Positions 19,401-25,890 of a stretch of DNA of 64,000 nucleotides are shown here, one piece after another. The notes under the pieces are model-generated. The model ran no database searches. It was not told where the DNA came from and was given only the letters and a program-made list of their open reading frames with translations. The stretch's first letter is position 1. Each line of letters starts with the position of its first letter. This DNA is from Isosphaeraceae bacterium EP7 (GTDB lineage: Bacteria > Planctomycetota > Planctomycetia > Isosphaerales > Isosphaeraceae). Position numbers and translations under genes: made by a program. The stretch covers positions 2,553,174 through 2,617,173 of the forward strand of contig CP151667.1 in the NCBI GenBank assembly GCA_038400315.1, read 5' to 3'.

Positions 19401-20525
19401 GTTGGTGACGTCGAACGTCGCGCCGGCGAGGCTAGCGTTGCCGGTGATTGACAGGTCGAAGTCTTGCAGCGTCCCGCCGGAGACCTGCACACCGGATCCG
19501 GGTAAGGTCGCCGAGAAGCTCAGGCCATCGGCGGCGAAGGAGACGGGACCGCCCGAGATTGCGAAATAGGACGACACTGCTCCTTGAGATGGGGTGTAGG
19601 CGATCGCGAGATTCTGCGCACCGAATGTAGCGCCGCCCACGCTGACACCGGCGGACACGGCGGCATCGAAAATGGCAAGGCTGCCGTTGACGATCGTCAG
19701 GCCCGGTGCGGAACTCGGCCCGAAATCCGCAGTGAGTGAGAGGTCGCCCGAGGTGCTGGCGATCCCAGCGCTACCCCAGAGCGAGAAGACGTCGTCGGTG
19801 CCCGATGTGGAATATGAGACCGACAGTCCCTGCGCCGAGACCGTCAGGCCGGCGATCGAAAAAGTCTGGGTGAGCGTGGCGGACACGCCGGTCAGGCTGA
19901 TCCCGGAGTGGGCGACGTTCACGTAATTCGAATCGTCAACCTCGATCGTCAGGCCGACGAATGTCGGCAGCGTCAGAGCTCCCTGGAGCTGGACTCGTGA
20001 ATCCGTCGTGTCGATCGACCCCGGGTTGTTGAAGCGGAACTCATCGAATGCCAGGCTAGCACCGGCGACCGAAACAGCATCCCCGACGAGCGAGACCCCC
20101 GGCCCTACGAGGTCGCCGACGTTGAAGCTGCGAGTGCCCTGGAACAGGGGAACCAACACATCGCCTGCGTCGAGCTTGGTGCGGATCGTGCTGCCCGCGA
20201 TCTCGAATGTGGAGTCGGCCGAGCCCGTGTCGAACGAGACGGATCCATCGATCTCGACGAGCGGAGTGAAGGCCTCACCCTGGGTGGGAGCAAAACCGAC
20301 CTGAGTCGTGCCGGTGGCCGTGTACTGAGTGCCGAGAATATTGAAGTTCGCGGACGAGAACAGTAACGAGCCAAGCTGCACCTGGGTCGAGGCGAGCAGC
20401 ATTCGCTCCTCGAGCCCCTCCACACCAAGCTTCCAGCCCAGCTTGAGGCTGCGAGGTTGCCTCAACCCCCTGGGAGAGGCTGGACGACGAGGCCTGAGGT
20501 TCGGCGAGATCAAGGTGCGAGGCAT
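13404..20525 (-). CDS. LEPR-XLL-type giant surface protein with DUF4214
   Basis: The product has about 2,373 residues from ATG at 20525, preceded by a gcggag ribosome-site-like sequence; the frame is open to 20678 but that leader is less likely. There is no classical signal peptide. Instead residues about 35-46 (GLEERMLLAS) match the LEPR-XLL motif that begins many large planctomycete proteins. Residues about 275-720 hold tandem beta-rich units of about 75-80 residues with recurring LAGATFDVTNLAI and TGGP. SdrD-like B domains (VDLNNDGTNDPSDPG, YLDLNGNGIFDPG) lie at about 1220-1470 and again near 1920-1970, around a block of FG-GAP-type calcium repeats (VADFNGDSMPDVAVV, about 1520-1880). A He_PIG-like domain and DUF4214 (about 2120-2350) close the protein. 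Probably a cell-surface adhesin or matrix protein. Confidence 0.85.
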   Translation of the reverse strand: MPRTLISPNLRPRRPASPRGLRQPRSLKLGWKLGVEGLEERMLLASTQVQLGSLLFSSANFNILGTQYTATGTTQVGFAPTQGEAFTPLVEIDGSVSFDTGSADSTFEIAGSTIRTKLDAGDVLVPLFQGTRSFNVGDLVGPGVSLVGDAVSVAGASLAFDEFRFNNPGSIDTTDSRVQLQGALTLPTFVGLTIEVDDSNYVNVAHSGISLTGVSATLTQTFSIAGLTVSAQGLSVSYSTSGTDDVFSLWGSAGIASTSGDLSLTADFGPSSAPGLTIVNGSLAIFDAAVSAGVSVGGATFGAQNLAIAYTPSQGAVSSYFAISGGPVSFAADGLSFSATLPGSGVQVSGGTLQDFDLSITGNASLAGATFDVTNLAITYAAAGQVFTLTGGPATFTADGLSFSASFPAAGVVVTNGTLSDFDFQLSGNASLAGATFDVTNLAIDYAAAGKVYKLTGGPVTFTAGGLSLSASFPGAGVVVSNGKLQNFDLTINGSASLGGLAFSIDKLTMAYTASQGVGVPSQVAITGGPVSFSDTAGQISFSASFPGQGLVVQGGQLQAFNLDLNGTAVFAGLTLNIKDLAFSYQDAGANSVYSVSGALSIAVSGSNISASLQGNYDNNGTSISAGLVIVGGTLEYVNMTLNGNLDLFGLAIDFDALNLVYVSEPGSTIYQITGGITVPELFNASVILGQGGQDGLTIDNGVVSIGAFTLALNDVQLGAFTIEQLDVNYAPNETFSVVVSVLFPQGWAIGGSIAFVNGKLDELSLSYSAATGEGIEIGDTGLFLNMMSATVQNIDQPNNLIVSGAMGIDFGGEVSIAGTSVTIFSAAGSFSVDKDGLTLDAGFAIGAISQTTPPPITTTPTLPEGLYGTGSGQVTLDWAQGLYQVTASFSMYDDVFQLTTSFTFHDLGDDQFALSLSAQADVRVPAHIPFIGGKELGQIDFLMDYNSNNGNPTGFVAAWVELDIVRKFDIGIEYEFSDASKTVKVIGTKSVNNLKNTPAPPPANQTYTFTTTFTIGDDQLSAGATDVTVQSDWGQSLISSNLVVMNPAGIAVVAQAVPAFSSASTAALHFVASASDPTQSLKPGTYTIVTTLVAAPGESVSQPTITATYHRFRPLVAVSGVQPGPAQSGNATISIGSQVDSAFASQTTVSLYSTPAALMGNGTLIGGQPVLAYTGPAMTANWNLDGLYPIPYVVYARINDGFNVPVFSATSASLTPTPILSGTVSDPKNGNVGISGIQVYIDVNGNGVFDSTVDPFTTTGPTGFYAFFSPPVTTGTFNVYVTVPQGFQLDAASTNPGVFVSQGNPVDLDFAIDELASVSGIVFVDLNNDGTNDPSDPGLPNISVVLDLNNNGQFDPGEPTTITNATGGYIFYNVPLNTNFSVIPTIPATYYLTTQAMIPSPIGNNPYQHDTGLNFGVLPYVTVSGTITGNGLTDAGLNMVETPLAGVTVTLSQNGQAVATTITDASGNYSFSGLAQGPYTITEAPGTQWQQTSPVVATFSFPGTTNQLFGSSGYPSGLAAADFNNDGIIDFASGVLSFEQTYNVNAIDIVLSNGTGSYQTYLDAVNTAAGNTQLLVAADVRSPGTPDIVVINVDGSVELLQNDGLGNFTDNPNYWQGLPSSIVSMASASGLFVSGSQSNGVAYVYENISGVGGGIVVLLPGGGAAQVLQANFVFPAGGEQFGLAVADMNGDTFPDIVTSDQNSLYIAYGTATGMFGSVTSYAVFTSQNPGGGPVAVADFNGDSMPDVAVVSGVAPFQVMILSQGGTQNWAVQAILAPLSLTNPQVVTNLVAADFNGDSLPDLAILPVNPNSGNPYPNNFAYTTIYLNDPGSTGGFDTSSPPTVFTGAGPVSLIATDLNGDGLPDLLYGDDNGSSIGSIGYLLNQSTITPQPISINVGGGIVNLTSQNFNNVQLGQINGTTYGDPNRSGVRDAGEVGKAGVTVYLDLNGNGIFDPGVDRSTVTTAGGYYAFSGLPDGTYTVRVIAGDGQALTGPAGGGYAVAVAGASQITARSFGMAPTLLAPIADVQVVAGVAVGVVAKKSATAGNSVLRYRLAPGAPVGASIDPTTGAFTWTPTLLQGGRSYSVTVLVSNPFRSTIHDSRTFTISVASVSSPTAFVYAVYQVIFGTTPTSQVAETLTTRLDFGVTRLDLVRALYDSTEHLGLQVDQFYTSYFKRAAQPAERDFWVTSMRGGLSTTALAAKLLGSNEYRASHTSPDAFIRGLYRDVLGTNPSPREVNAWIRLAGGRFNSEGLARTFLNSRMATARLVTRTYLGDLGRAPSSAEARPWIRRLVARHETPESFVVKVLASDEFYARASRAAGLVPRAVEPILAHPRGPLGRLTPAMRAQAIQGLRAAQVTTVSIPMRSLKPITG
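18560..19700 (-). repeat. Protein-coding tandem repeats, about 75-80 codons each
   Basis: Within the LEPR-XLL gene successive units share the pattern SFP..G..V.NG.L..FD...SGNASLAG followed by ATFDVTNLAI.YAA.G and TGGP..F. The two central units are close at the DNA level (for example, gacgtcgaaggtcgcgccgg and gacgtcgaacgtcgcgccgg), while outer ones have diverged. They probably build a repetitive beta-sheet stalk. Confidence 0.7.
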
Positions 20526-20912
20526 CGAGTAGGCTCCGCGGAGGGCTGGCACTGAGTGGAGAGTCAAGGGAGAATGGGCGTCAGGAGATGCCGATCCGCG
20601 ATCCGGTTTCGGGGCTTTTGGCAGACTAGACTGCGGCGCCAGGTGGCGAGCGAGAACTCTCGGCCCGGTCAGCTTCACCCCGGGATTGAATCATTTGACC
20701 GGGCAGTCACAGATCTACCCGGTCTGCGGTAGTCGCAGTCGTTGGCTGGTAGTCCCGTCGCGACTTCGCGGCTCGATTCCACATGCACAAAGTCAGCGAA
20801 TACGAGGGAGTCACCCCTTTTCTGCAAAACCTGACAGCGCGTGCTATTTTTTCTGGTGGAGGTCGATTCGTGGTGGACGAAACCCACCTGAGTAAGGGGT
20901 TGCGGAGTTGTA
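20526..20912. promoter_or_regulatory. Divergent control region, giant gene and sigma factor
   Basis: This 387-base gap separates the start codons of the minus-strand LEPR-XLL gene and the plus-strand ECF sigma gene and must hold both promoters. A ribosome-binding sequence (gcggag) lies 5-10 bases before the sigma factor ATG at 20913. I could not identify promoter boxes reliably. Short open frames here lack family motifs. ECF genes are often autoregulated, so a target motif of this sigma factor might be found here. Confidence 0.45.
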
Positions 20913-21527
20913 ATGGATGAACGATCGCTCTCGAGAACAAGTGCCAGCCTCCTTGAAAGGCTCCGGGGCGAGGCCGCAAACCCAGTCGACTGGGCCGTCT
21001 TCGTCGGGAGATATGGCCCGCTGATCTATGGTTGGTGTCGCGGCCTGAAGTTGCAGGAGGCCGACGCTCAGGACGTGACCCAGGACGTACTGACCAGGCT
21101 GGTGTCCAGGCTCCGCTCGTTCCGATACGACCCGTCGCAGAGCTTCCGTGCCTATACCAGGACGCTCACCCATTACGCCTGGTGCGACTTCGTCGAGTCG
21201 CGAAGGCGCCCCGGTGCGCGAGGGAACGGTGATTGCCGGTTCCTCAATCAACTCGACCACGTCGTCGCGCGGGACGACCTCCAGACGCAACTCTCCGACG
21301 CGTTCGATCGCGAGGTGCTGGAGATGGCGATGGAGCGGGTCAAGAACCGGGTCGAGACGAGAACTTGGGAGGCGTTCCGGCTGACGGCGATGGAGGGGTT
21401 CGCCGGCACCCAAGCCGCCGAGAAGGCCGGCATGGGGGTAGCTGCCGCGTTCAAGGCCAAGAGCAAGGTCCAGCAGATGCTGCGTGAGGAGGTCCGCCGG
21501 ATCGAACAGGACATGGCGGCTCTATGA
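20913..21527 (+). CDS. ECF-type RNA polymerase sigma factor
   Basis: The 204-residue product has the two-domain ECF layout. Region 2 spans about residues 20-95, with LQEADAQDVTQDVLTRL (the DAxDxxQ-like core-binding helix) and FRYDPSQSFRAYTRTLTHYA for promoter melting. Region 4 spans about 135-195, with WEAFRLTAMEGFAGTQAAEK followed by a helix-turn-helix. It resembles the planctomycete ECF groups that are genetically linked to Ser/Thr kinases. Its stop overlaps the kinase start by four bases (ATGA), so translation is probably coupled. It should direct RNA polymerase to a small regulon under control of the neighbouring kinase; the regulon is unknown, though the divergent giant gene is a candidate. 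Confidence 0.9.
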   Translation: MDERSLSRTSASLLERLRGEAANPVDWAVFVGRYGPLIYGWCRGLKLQEADAQDVTQDVLTRLVSRLRSFRYDPSQSFRAYTRTLTHYAWCDFVESRRRPGARGNGDCRFLNQLDHVVARDDLQTQLSDAFDREVLEMAMERVKNRVETRTWEAFRLTAMEGFAGTQAAEKAGMGVAAAFKAKSKVQQMLREEVRRIEQDMAAL

Positions 21528-24500
21528 ACGGGACTACCTGCCCCGCACCCGACCTGCTGGCCAGAATGTTGCAAGAAGAATTGCTCCCCGGTCAGTCCGA
21601 GGATGTCGAGCGACACGTCGCTGACTGCCCAACCTGTCAGGACATGCTCGAAGCTCTGACCGACGACAAACGTTTCCTCCCCGGTCCGGCCCTAATTCCC
21701 GGTGATCCGGACTCCTCTGCGTTTCTCCGCCGTCTCATGGGCCGCCCGCCAGAGGCACGCTCGGGCCAGCGCACGCCGCTCGCGCCCACAACTCTGGGCG
21801 ACGTGCTTTTACATCGGAGAGGGGGCCTCCCGGACATCCCCGGGTACGAGATCCTGGATGAACTCGGGCGAGGTGGCATGGGCGTCGTTCTCCGCGCGCG
21901 CGAAGTCCGCCTCAATCGGATCGTGGCGATTAAGATGCTGCCGCCGGGCGGATTGACGTCTCCAGAGTTGATCTCGCGATTCAAGGGTGAGGCCGAGACC
22001 ATCGCCCGGCTGGAGCATCCCAACGTCGTCCGCATTCACGCTGTCGGCGAGCATGAAGGCCTCCCTTATTTCGAGATGGAATATATGGTCGGCGGCACCC
22101 TGGCCGACCGTCTCGATGGCACTCCATGGGCCCCGCGAAAGGCGGCGATTCTTGTCGAAGCATTGGCCAGGGGGGTCGAGGAGGTTCATCGGCTCGGCGT
22201 CGTGCATCGCGACCTGAAGCCGAGCAATGTGCTGATGAATCTCGATGGCTCACCGAAGATCGGCGATTTCGGTCTGGCCAAAGATCTCGCCGACGATTCG
22301 GGCCTGACCGGGACCGGGGTCTTGCTCGGCTCCCCCATCTACATGGCCCCCGAGCAGGCGGAGCACGGGGCCCGGCAAGCTGGAACGGCGGCCGACGTCT
22401 ACTCGCTGGGCGCGGTACTTTACGAAGTCCTCACCGGACGGCCGCCGTTCCGCGGTGCAACCATCTTCGAGACCTTGCGTCAGGTCCGTGTTAACGAACC
22501 GGTCTCCCCCTCCAGTCTTGTGCCGGGGCTGCCTCGCGACGCCGATACGATCACACTGAAGTGCCTGGAGAAGGCCCCTGGCCGCCGCTATGCCTCGGCC
22601 GGAGAGTTGGCCGAGGACCTACGACGATTCCTCGATCACAGGCCGATCTTGACCCGTCGCACCGGGCCCGCCGGGCGTCTCCTCAGGATCTGCCGCCGCA
22701 ACCCCTGGCAGGCCGGGCTAGTCGCGGCCATTGTCGTTCTGCTCCTGACCATCACGGGGGTCTCGATTACCGCGGCAATTCGGGTCGCACACCTGGCCTC
22801 GCAAGAGCGCAGGACCTTCTACTTCGCCCGAATGAACCTCACCCAGCTCGCCTGGGAGTCGGCTGACATACGCAGGATGCGCGACCTGCTCGCCCCGTAC
22901 GGGCGAGACTTAGGCGCCGACGACCTCCGCGGCTTCGAATGGTATTACTGGTGGAGGCTGGCTCACCGGACCTCGGCCGAGTTCGCGGGCCACCGCGGCC
23001 TGGTCATCGCCGTAGCCTACTCGGGCGACGCTCGGACCCTCGTCACGGCTGCGCAGGAGGGGGTCATCATCGCATGGGACCTCGCCACCGCAACGGAGAA
23101 AGCCCGCTACAAATCGGCTCGCAAGATCCTCTCGCTGGCCGTTTCGTCCGACGGTGAGAAGATCGCGGTCGGCTGCACCGACGGCTCGATCCTGATCTGG
23201 GGACAGGGCGATCGCGCCCCTCGACCTCTGCCCAGAGTCGACGGCAAGGGAGTACTCGCTCTGGCCTTCCTGGATGGGCACAGGTTGATCTCTGCCCAGG
23301 ATCAGAACCTCGACCGCGTCTGGGATCTCGATTCGTGGCGACTCGTCCGCGAATACTCCGGCCCGCCCCTGGCGGCCGGCCCGCTTCCCGACACTCACTA
23401 TCGGATCCACGCATTCTCGGACGACGGCCGGTTGATGGCCGTCGCCGGCCTTAACGGCACGGTCCTCGTGCGCAAGACCTGCTGCGCCGGCGAGGCGACG
23501 CCATCCGTCGTGGACTCGTTCCGCGTCGGCGAGGTGGCCGCGAGATCACTGGCCTTCTCCGCAGATGGGAAGTCCCTGGCCGTTGGGGGGGAGGACCGTT
23601 CGATCACGATCCGCGATCTCGTGCGTCGGGAATCCCGAGACAAGCTCAGGAGCCATTCGGCCAGCATCTGGGGACTAGCCTTTTCTCCCAACAGTCGACG
23701 CCTTGCCGCGGCCAGCTTCGACAACACCATCACGCTCTGGGACGTCGAGACAGGCCGACTTGAAGCGACCCTCAAGGGGCACAGCGGCCCGATCAATAGC
23801 CTTGCCTACTCACCAGACGGTCGATCGATTGCCTCGGGGAGCAACGATGCCAGCGTGAAGCTGTGGAGCATGAGTACCGAAGGGGCAGACGCCCCCGTGG
23901 CTAGCCATTCTGCCGGCCTTGTTGTCGTCGCCTACTCGAGCGACGGCCAGGTCCTGGCCGCGGGTTGTCGCGATGGAAGGATCGTCATCTGGTCCGCCTC
24001 GAGCGGCGAGCGCATCGCTCAGATCGATCCGGCGCCGGAGAACCCGTCGGGCCATGCCGGCGAAGTCACCGCGATCCTCTACACCCCCGACGGCAAGACG
24101 CTCATCTCGGCCGGAGAGCATAGCCCGATCCGATTCTGGGACGCCAAGACTCTAACTCCCCAGGGGTCGATGGGTCGAAGTTCGCCCCCTGGGACAAAGC
24201 CAAAGTCTTACGTCTCGCTAGCCCTCTCCTCCGACGCAACGAAGCTATTGTCCGGCTGCGACGACGGCGAAGTTACGCTCTGGGGCCTCGCCGAGAGGGC
24301 AGCCCTATCCACCTACCCCGGCCGATCCAAGACCCTCTCCGCCGTCGCCATCTCGCCCGACGGCCGCACACTGGCCGCCGCGAATGGAGGCAATCGAATC
24401 GACCTCTGGGACGCCGCCGGTTCACGCCAGGACGGCGGCCTTGATCGAGCCGGCAGCGACTTCCGCTCGCTGGCCTTCACGCCTGACGGCAAGACGCTCT

Positions 24501-24832
24501 TCTCGGGCGATGCCGAAGGGCGCCTGATCAACTGGGACGTCGGCAGCAAACGGGCCAGGTCTGTCGCCCTGGCACACACCAATCACATCACCTCCCTCGC
24601 GATCCTCGATGGAGGCCGTACCATCGCCAGCGGTGCTAGAGACGACATGATCCGACTCTGGGATTACGACTCCGGCGAACTGAAGTCGACTCTCAAAGGA
24701 CACACCGGCAACGTCATGTCCCTCGCTGTTTCCCCCGACGGGATGTCCTTGGCATCCGCAAGCCTGGACAGGAGTGCTCGCATCTGGAGGGCGGCGACCA
24801 GTGCCGAAACCCGTCTGTGGCTCGGCCCTTAG
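21524..24832 (+). CDS. Membrane Ser/Thr kinase: zinc-finger, kinase, TM, WD40
   Basis: The 1,102-residue protein starts inside the sigma factor stop. Residues about 20-42 contain an HVADCPTC motif, the H-x3-C-x2-C pattern of anti-sigma zinc-binding domains. The kinase domain (about 106-375) has GRGGMG, catalytic HRDLKPSN (about 228) and DFGLAKD (about 247). A hydrophobic segment (LVAAIVVLLLTITGVSI, about 398-416) crosses the membrane. The rest (about 480-1100) is a WD40 beta-propeller with about 14 blades bearing repeats such as SLAFSADGKSLAVGGED and AYSPDGRSIASGS. The layout suggests a cytoplasmic anti-sigma/kinase part and an external sensing propeller. The reading ends WLGP just before IS630-derived sequence, and its TAG stop appears partly supplied by that element, so a few terminal residues may have been lost. 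Confidence 0.9.
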   Translation: MNGTTCPAPDLLARMLQEELLPGQSEDVERHVADCPTCQDMLEALTDDKRFLPGPALIPGDPDSSAFLRRLMGRPPEARSGQRTPLAPTTLGDVLLHRRGGLPDIPGYEILDELGRGGMGVVLRAREVRLNRIVAIKMLPPGGLTSPELISRFKGEAETIARLEHPNVVRIHAVGEHEGLPYFEMEYMVGGTLADRLDGTPWAPRKAAILVEALARGVEEVHRLGVVHRDLKPSNVLMNLDGSPKIGDFGLAKDLADDSGLTGTGVLLGSPIYMAPEQAEHGARQAGTAADVYSLGAVLYEVLTGRPPFRGATIFETLRQVRVNEPVSPSSLVPGLPRDADTITLKCLEKAPGRRYASAGELAEDLRRFLDHRPILTRRTGPAGRLLRICRRNPWQAGLVAAIVVLLLTITGVSITAAIRVAHLASQERRTFYFARMNLTQLAWESADIRRMRDLLAPYGRDLGADDLRGFEWYYWWRLAHRTSAEFAGHRGLVIAVAYSGDARTLVTAAQEGVIIAWDLATATEKARYKSARKILSLAVSSDGEKIAVGCTDGSILIWGQGDRAPRPLPRVDGKGVLALAFLDGHRLISAQDQNLDRVWDLDSWRLVREYSGPPLAAGPLPDTHYRIHAFSDDGRLMAVAGLNGTVLVRKTCCAGEATPSVVDSFRVGEVAARSLAFSADGKSLAVGGEDRSITIRDLVRRESRDKLRSHSASIWGLAFSPNSRRLAAASFDNTITLWDVETGRLEATLKGHSGPINSLAYSPDGRSIASGSNDASVKLWSMSTEGADAPVASHSAGLVVVAYSSDGQVLAAGCRDGRIVIWSASSGERIAQIDPAPENPSGHAGEVTAILYTPDGKTLISAGEHSPIRFWDAKTLTPQGSMGRSSPPGTKPKSYVSLALSSDATKLLSGCDDGEVTLWGLAERAALSTYPGRSKTLSAVAISPDGRTLAAANGGNRIDLWDAAGSRQDGGLDRAGSDFRSLAFTPDGKTLFSGDAEGRLINWDVGSKRARSVALAHTNHITSLAILDGGRTIASGARDDMIRLWDYDSGELKSTLKGHTGNVMSLAVSPDGMSLASASLDRSARIWRAATSAETRLWLGP

Positions 24833-25088
24833 AGCGATTTTCATTAACTCTGGCGGTTGACGCGGTTATTTCTTCCCGTCGGGTGGATACGGATGATGAA
24901 GACCCATTCGATGAACCTACGAGAGTGGGTCGTGGCCGCTTGAGACGCCGGCGACGCGAGCCGCGAGCAGATCGCCGCGAGGTTCTCGGTCAGGCTCTCC
25001 TGGATCCGCGACCTGCTGCGGAAGCCTCGAAAGACCGGCTCGATCGCCTTGCGGCCCCGCGGGGGCGGGCGCTCACCGGCTCCGCGAG
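24833..25088 (+). pseudogene. IS630 remnant: left end and transposase N-terminus
   Basis: From the TA at 24830-24831 the sequence continues gagcgattttcattaactct, which looks like an IS630-type end, although no matching right end is found. At 24896 a transposase frame starts MKTHSMNLREWVVAA, has an in-frame TGA, then runs DAGDASREQIAARFSVRLSW, IRDLLRKPRKTGSIALRPRG and GGG to about 25085. These are the helix-turn-helix and linker of an IS630-type transposase. Everything downstream, including the DDE domain, is missing, and the PEP-CTERM gene follows immediately on the other strand. This is a truncated, dead insertion. Confidence 0.7.
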
Positions 25089-25096
25089 GCGGGTCA

Positions 25097-25786
25097 TCAC
25101 CCAGGAAATCGGAGACGCGTCAATCGCCCGGTCGAGAGGGCGGCGACACACGCCAGGCCGGTCGCGAGCAGGACGATCCCTCCGGGCTCTGGGACGGCCG
25201 CCAACGTCACACCATCGAGGGTCACGGACGATCCGGTGGCGGTTCCTCCCGAGAGGAGACGGAAGAGGATCCGGGCGTTCTGGCCTCCGAGCGGGCCGGC
25301 GATCGCGACCGAGATCGTCAGAGGCAGAGCGTCCGCCGCCGGGGAGACGGTCACCCCCGCCGCTGCATCTCCCTGACTGACGCCGGAGACGAGGTCTCGT
25401 ATGTAGAACGAGTCGGTCATGCTGTCCACGGTCGGCACGAGCGAGAGGGACGTGAGGGGGTCGATCAGGGCGGCACCAAAGGCATTCGGCGGATCGCCGT
25501 CGGACTCGGACGTCAGTCCCGCGATCGTAAACGAGAGGGAAGGGGCCCCGACGGGGAGGGTGAAATCCTGGTAGAGGAAGACTTCCTGATCGATCGGATG
25601 TTCGGCAAGGGTGACCTTGCCGTTCGAGACAGTCACGTAGGACGGATCGGAGACGACCCAGCCGAAGAGGCCATTCGAGAAGTCGCCGTTGACCAGCTCG
25701 CCCCCCTGGGCCGGGGTGAGACCGGCCCCGAGGAGTGAGATCACCGAGGCGATGAGCCAGGCTCTCGCAGGATATCGCATGTTCAT
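25097..25786 (-). CDS. PEP-CTERM sorting-domain protein, secreted
   Basis: The 229-residue product starts at the ATG at 25786, chosen because caggaatttttg provides a ribosome site and the following MNMRYPARAWLIASVISLLG is a signal peptide. The mature part (about 27-190) opens with GGELVNGDFSNGLFGWVVSD, a choice-of-anchor/carbohydrate-binding-like beta-sandwich start. The C-terminus has VPEPGG, a hydrophobic helix (IVLLATGLACVAAL) and a basic tail (RLTRLRF), the standard exosortase-recognised PEP-CTERM signal. It lies 105 bases after the giant gene on the same strand and could be co-transcribed with it. No exosortase is present in this window. Confidence 0.88.
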   Translation of the reverse strand: MNMRYPARAWLIASVISLLGAGLTPAQGGELVNGDFSNGLFGWVVSDPSYVTVSNGKVTLAEHPIDQEVFLYQDFTLPVGAPSLSFTIAGLTSESDGDPPNAFGAALIDPLTSLSLVPTVDSMTDSFYIRDLVSGVSQGDAAAGVTVSPAADALPLTISVAIAGPLGGQNARILFRLLSGGTATGSSVTLDGVTLAAVPEPGGIVLLATGLACVAALSTGRLTRLRFPG

Positions 25787-25890
25787 CAAAAATTCCTGTT
25801 GCAGTGTGGATCGGACCGGATGAAGAATCGGACGACGATCGGCCCGCCATGATACAGGACGCCGTGGAGGATGCAAGCAATCGCGGAGGG

